Part shown: piece after piece, positions 5,526-7,392 of the stretch
Layout: each line of letters opens with the position of its first letter
Numbering within the stretch: position 1 is the first letter of the stretch
NCBI GenBank assembly: GCA_016195765.1
Contig: JACPYZ010000107.1
Span: 1-7,392, forward strand
Length of the DNA: 7,392 nucleotides
From: Candidatus Curtissbacteria bacterium
GTDB lineage: Bacteria; Patescibacteriota; Microgenomatia; Curtissbacterales; GWA2-41-24
Reading direction: 5' to 3'
Made by a program: the position numbers and the translations under genes
The notes under the pieces: model-generated
What the model was told of the DNA's origin: nothing
Seen by the model: only the letters and a program-made list of their open reading frames with translations
The model's database searches: none

Positions 5526-5544
5526 GCGTACAAAGGGTTATAAT
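5515..5544 (+). promoter_or_regulatory. Promoter of the two-gene unit
   Basis: A perfect TATAAT (5539-5544) lies 6 nt before the ATG at 5551. TGGAAA (5515-5520) is a moderate -35 at 18-bp spacing. The upstream ATG at 5545 touches the -10 box, so it would not be on a transcript made from here; this decides the start. Confidence 0.55.
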
Positions 5545-5550
5545 ATGCGT

Positions 5551-5814
5551 ATGACCAATCCGACAGAATTAACTTCATCAGAAAATCCAAGCGCAGAAAC
5601 AACCAAGCAAGCAACTAATAATTTTTTTTCAAGATGGGCAAGCGAAATAAGCATTGTAGGCGGGATTATTACTACTGGTGCTGGCTCTTTCACGACAGGC
5701 ATAATGATGGGACGTATTCCCACGAACCTTTCATTAGCCGAAGGCGGAGCAACTGCGGTAGTTGCTTTTGCAACATCCATGCAGGTTTTAGTTAGAGCTA
5801 GAAAAGGACAATAA
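5551..5814 (+). CDS. Hypothetical small membrane protein, 87 residues
   Basis: Starting at ATG 5551 the protein has 87 residues (89 if the ATG at 5545 is used). The first 30 residues are polar and rich in Thr, Ser, Glu and Asn. Then come two hydrophobic, Gly/Ala/Thr-rich segments, roughly 34-54 (IVGGIITTGAGS...) and 64-81 (GGATAVVAFATS...), with a short MGRIPTN link and a basic end (VRARKGQ). This fits a two-pass membrane hairpin with a polar N-terminal tail. No family is recognised and no catalytic residue stands out. Its TAA directly abuts the ATG of the next gene, so the two are surely co-transcribed and probably translationally coupled. The small size and Gly-rich helices would suit a membrane anchor or a pore-forming peptide, but that is a guess. 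Confidence 0.7.
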   Translation: MTNPTELTSSENPSAETTKQATNNFFSRWASEISIVGGIITTGAGSFTTGIMMGRIPTNLSLAEGGATAVVAFATSMQVLVRARKGQ

Positions 5815-6177
5815 ATGTTAAGTTTTGAATCTGTTATACAGGACCTATTTGACAGTTTAGGCTTTGACGAGTCTGAGCAAAAAGAATATAAGGACAAGTT
5901 CGTTACTAACTTAAACGCCCAGGCAATTAAAGACCTGATTGATACATTATCCGATGAAAAACGAAAAGAACTGCTAAGTTCTCAAGACCTAGAAGCTGAA
6001 ATAAAAAATCATTTTACTGAAACGGAAATTAAAACTTCTTTCAAAGAGTCGGCAAGAAAGAGCGTTGACCAATATCTAAAAGATATAGAGCCTACTTTAA
6101 ATAAAGAGCAAAAAAATAAATTGCAAGAATTTTCAAAACGTCTCCAGGGAGACCTTTCAGACAGTTTGTCAATTTAA
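5815..6177 (+). CDS. Hypothetical acidic helical protein, DUF5663-like
   Basis: A 120-residue, highly charged, almost wholly alpha-helical soluble protein with no Cys or Trp. The first half (QDLFDSLGFDESEQKEYKDK ... LIDTLSDEKRKELLSS) has the helix-turn-helix spacing I associate with the DUF5663 family found in CPR bacteria, that is, a leading hydrophobic helix, an acidic turn, and a later LSDE-type helix cap. This is from memory of the pattern, so low confidence. The second half (residues 56-118) is an amphipathic Lys/Glu helix with coiled-coil potential. The start is secure: ATG follows the previous stop without a gap, and AAAAGGA stands 6 nt upstream as a ribosome-binding site. It probably works with the small membrane protein, perhaps as its cytoplasmic partner. 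Confidence 0.75.
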   Translation: MLSFESVIQDLFDSLGFDESEQKEYKDKFVTNLNAQAIKDLIDTLSDEKRKELLSSQDLEAEIKNHFTETEIKTSFKESARKSVDQYLKDIEPTLNKEQKNKLQEFSKRLQGDLSDSLSI

Positions 6178-6311
6178 GTTTGGCCTCAGATTACGTAAGG
6201 ATACTTTTCTCAAAACAAGTTAATTTTTGTGCCAAGGTTCGTGGAAGTGGAACCATATCTATCCTGAAGTTAACTCTCTATATGCAGCTTTATCTCCAGC
6301 CTCAATGCTAG

Positions 6312-6355
6312 ACTTTAATCATATCCCCAACGGTAGTTTGTTACCGAATTAAAGT
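6312..6355 (+). other. Two-part hairpin of unknown role downstream of the two-gene unit
   Basis: ACTTTAAT (6312-6319) pairs perfectly with ATTAAAGT (6348-6355). Inside, CGGTA (6331-6335) pairs with TACCG (6342-6346) around a 6-nt loop. An unpaired 11-nt segment lies on one side only. The trailing TTGTTTC could act as a poor U-run, so an inefficient terminator or an mRNA 3' end structure is possible. Confidence 0.35.
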
Positions 6356-6394
6356 TGTTTCACATGAACTAAAATCAGCAAGAGCTAAAATTTT

Positions 6395-6426
6395 CTGGTG
6401 GGCTTACGTGTCCCAGAATGGAACAC
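6395..6426. repeat. Direct repeat copy B, hairpin-bearing, ~32 bp
   Basis: Second copy of the repeat at 5429-5461, same orientation, about 965 bp away. Its internal inverted repeat is GTGTCCC/GGAACAC with one mismatch around AGAAT. Together the copies bracket the two-gene unit and its promoter region. Confidence 0.65.
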
Positions 6427-6491
6427 ACTAGAAAATTATTTATTGAGAGTACAAAAGGCTTTTGAAAGTTTTGTTTAAACCGAAAAATGAA

Positions 6492-6890
6492 CTATTTAAG
6501 CAGCAACGTGGGCACTGTCCTACTACTATTTCTAATTTTATTAATAACAAATTTTAGTGCATCTGGAACGGTAGCAGCAGTTGAGTTATAAGCTAGTTTC
6601 AAGCCAATTGCTTGTTCTAAGCTAAGTTTGTCATGCAAAGCTATTATGGTACCCATTTGAATCCCCATTTCCAAAGCAGATACAAGTTTCATTCTCCATG
6701 TATTCAGGGGTGACTCTGGCTCATGTCCCAAGCTAGATTCAATATAGACAGGGCTAACAATTTGGAAGGCAGCTGTGAGAGGTCGATTATTGTTAGGCGA
6801 TGGTTCTTTTGCTGCTCTCTGCCACGCGTCTATTCCTGTAAGTTTTTTTGTTACTTGAAAGGCGTAACCTTTGGGTGAAAATTCTGACAC
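6492..6890 (-). CDS. Hypothetical 132-residue protein
   Basis: I do not recognise this protein. The frame continues upstream to a TTG at 6929, but I place the start at GTG 6890. On the minus strand TATATT (6904-6899) ends 8 nt before that GTG, matching the leaderless layout of neighbouring genes, and the region upstream would be promoter. The protein (begins MSEFSPKGYAFQVTKKL) has a polar N-terminal half with AAKEPSPNNN, then a helical C-terminal half with alternating hydrophobic and charged residues (about 75-120, ALEMGIQMGTIIALHDKLSLEQ). A weak membrane-like patch is MGIQMGTIIAL, but no clear transmembrane segment. It lies convergent to the two-gene unit, 314 bp away, and downstream of tRNA-Glu on the same strand. 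The length of open frame and the promoter support a real gene. Confidence 0.6.
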   Translation of the reverse strand: MSEFSPKGYAFQVTKKLTGIDAWQRAAKEPSPNNNRPLTAAFQIVSPVYIESSLGHEPESPLNTWRMKLVSALEMGIQMGTIIALHDKLSLEQAIGLKLAYNSTAATVPDALKFVINKIRNSSRTVPTLLLK

Positions 6891-6898
6891 GAAGAGAG

Positions 6899-6921
6899 AA
6901 TATACCAAACTTTGAGCAAAT
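6899..6921 (-). promoter_or_regulatory. Putative leaderless promoter of the 132-residue orphan
   Basis: On the minus strand TATATT (6904-6899) lies 8 nt before GTG 6890. TTTGCA stands 16 nt upstream of it as a moderate -35. No Shine-Dalgarno sequence precedes the GTG or the alternative TTG at 6929. Confidence 0.45.
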
Positions 6922-6961
6922 GCAAACAATACAGATCAAAGAGTTTGGGTAATTTAAAATG

Positions 6962-7033
6962 TGGCTCCACGGGGAATCGAACCCCGCTTTGAACCGTGAA
7001 AGGGTTCCGTCCTAACCGATAGACGATGGAGCC
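6962..7033 (-). tRNA. trnE: tRNA-Glu (anticodon UUC)
   Basis: The minus strand folds into a full cloverleaf of 72 nt. The acceptor stem is GGCTCCA/TGGAGCC with discriminator A (6962). The D stem is GTC/GAC. The anticodon stem GAACC/GGTTC encloses loop CTTTCAC with anticodon TTC (plus-strand 6998-7000), and the T stem CGGGG/CCCCG encloses TTCGATT. The 3' CCA is not encoded (the next bases read CA-T), so a CCA-adding enzyme is required. It lies 100 nt downstream of the membrane-channel gene on the same strand. Confidence 0.97.
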
Positions 7034-7038
7034 ATAAA

Positions 7039-7058
7039 GTAAACGGTAAATAGTTTAC
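7039..7058. repeat. Small inverted repeat upstream of tRNA-Glu
   Basis: GTAAAC (7039-7044) and GTTTAC (7053-7058) are perfect 6-bp arms around 8 nt, just 5' of the tRNA on the minus strand. It could be a processing hairpin in the tRNA leader; it may also be chance in AT-rich DNA. Confidence 0.3.
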
Positions 7059-7081
7059 AGTAAAACAGTTAAAGCTTGGAA

Positions 7082-7090
7082 ATTTTACCA
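7082..7090 (-). promoter_or_regulatory. Possible extended -10 promoter for tRNA-Glu
   Basis: TGGTAAAAT on the minus strand (7090-7082) fits an extended -10. No good -35 is seen. Initiation near 7075 would give a 40-nt leader before the tRNA. Confidence 0.3.
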
Positions 7091-7133
7091 CAAAAAACAC
7101 TAAGCTCGAATAGCTAACAACAAATAGCCTGAA

Positions 7134-7392
7134 TTACTTCTTGAACCTTTCCCAAACAGCTTCTAGCATCGATCTGGCAACGCCCTGGCCGCCAAGACCA
7201 AAAGCTAAACCACCAGCAAGTGCCAGCATTGCCACGATTCCGGCAAACAGAATTCTTATAAGTTCTTGGGCAACGCCAAGCTGGTTAAGAACCAAGAAGC
7301 CAACAAAGATCAAAATAGACCATCTGGCAACAAGTGCAACTGAATGGGCAAGATTTTTTCCCAGAGACTTGCTTGCACTATAAGAAATTTTG
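7134..7392 (-). CDS. C-terminus of a TM-helix/mechanosensitive-channel-type membrane protein, truncated by the window edge
   Basis: The minus-strand frame is open from the right edge to TAA at 7136-7134 and gives 85 residues. It has no start codon near the edge, so its beginning lies outside. Two hydrophobic segments are visible, about 20-37 (VARWSILIFVGFLVL) and 45-67. The second ends in GGLAFGLGGQG, the Gly/Ala-rich pattern of the pore-lining helix of MscS-like channels and of the conserved TM-helix family (GLxFGLGGQ followed by a short helix with LE). The protein ends 15 residues later with WERFKK and has no MscS beta or C-terminal domains, which favours a TM-helix-family protein over a full MscS. 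A role in osmotic adaptation is inferred from the family. Confidence 0.85.
   Translation of the reverse strand, partial: KISYSASKSLGKNLAHSVALVARWSILIFVGFLVLNQLGVAQELIRILFAGIVAMLALAGGLAFGLGGQGVARSMLEAVWERFKK

Larger units (their letters stand above)
6178..6491. other. Gene-poor stretch with hairpins and repeat copy B
   Basis: About 314 bp between the helical-protein gene and the convergent orphan hold no convincing gene. A 42-codon stretch without stops (about 6224-6352, +) has protein-like composition but neither an ATG nor a ribosome-binding site. Visible structures are GGTTC/GAACC at 6236-6254, a larger hairpin at 6312-6355, the repeat copy at 6395-6426 and the palindrome CAAAAG-G-CTTTTG near 6452-6464. 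No clear intrinsic terminator with a U-run was found. Confidence 0.5.

Noticed and set aside
5538..5897. Minus-strand 119-codon frame across the two-gene unit
   Set aside because: The plus strand has a promoter, abutting stop/start codons and a ribosome-binding site; the minus frame spans two real genes.
5429..6426. Complete insertion sequence or MITE
   Set aside because: The repeats are in direct, not inverted, orientation, no transposase frame lies between them and no target duplication could be seen.
6962..7033. tRNA-Glu as an integration site
   Set aside because: No second copy of the tRNA 3' end occurs in the window and no integrase is visible.
7141..7383. Plus-strand 80-codon frame at the right end
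   Set aside because: The complementary strand encodes a clear GLAFGLGGQG membrane protein; the plus frame is its shadow and lacks an ATG.

Overview
The window reads as ordinary bacterial chromosome from a small-genome, AT-leaning bacterium, most likely a Candidate Phyla Radiation (Patescibacteria, Microgenomates-like) member. That placement is an inference. It rests on the mix of a PBP1A-type enzyme with a Ser/Pro/Thr tail, short orphan genes, abutting or overlapping convergent genes, and several genes whose -10 box lies 6-8 nt before the start codon with no Shine-Dalgarno sequence. Stops are TAA or TAG and Trp is TGG, so nothing suggests recoding of UGA. No transposase, phage gene, CRISPR array or recognisable defence system is visible.

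Left part (1-2634), cell envelope: the C-terminal two thirds of a class A penicillin-binding protein (+), a DgkA-family undecaprenol/diacylglycerol kinase (-) overlapping it by 8 bp, and a PAP2-type lipid phosphatase (+) divergent from the kinase. Kinase and phosphatase fit the two ways of regenerating undecaprenyl phosphate, which the penicillin-binding protein's pathway consumes. Their shared upstream region holds a perfect 13-bp inverted repeat laid over the phosphatase promoter.

Middle part (2636-5388), mostly minus strand: a complete DEAD-box RNA helicase with a strong promoter and a leader of about 90 nt that can fold in two exclusive ways; a 27-codon reading frame with a perfect Shine-Dalgarno sequence directly after a HAD-fold gene; a possible 22-codon plus-strand frame, also with a perfect Shine-Dalgarno sequence, upstream of the HAD gene; and a 222-residue orphan.

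Right part (5389-7392): a divergent regulatory region dense in palindromes, a two-gene unit (89-residue membrane protein and 120-residue acidic helical protein) flanked by two diverged direct copies of a ~33-bp hairpin-bearing repeat, about 310 bp with no convincing gene, an orphan of about 132 residues on the minus strand, tRNA-Glu(UUC), and the last 85 residues of a TM-helix/mechanosensitive-channel-type protein.

The most noteworthy signals are regulatory rather than enzymatic: the recurring leaderless layout, the operator-like palindrome, the helicase leader, the SD/anti-SD pairing around the HAD gene, and the repeat pair around the two-gene unit. I found no convincing undescribed multi-gene system.
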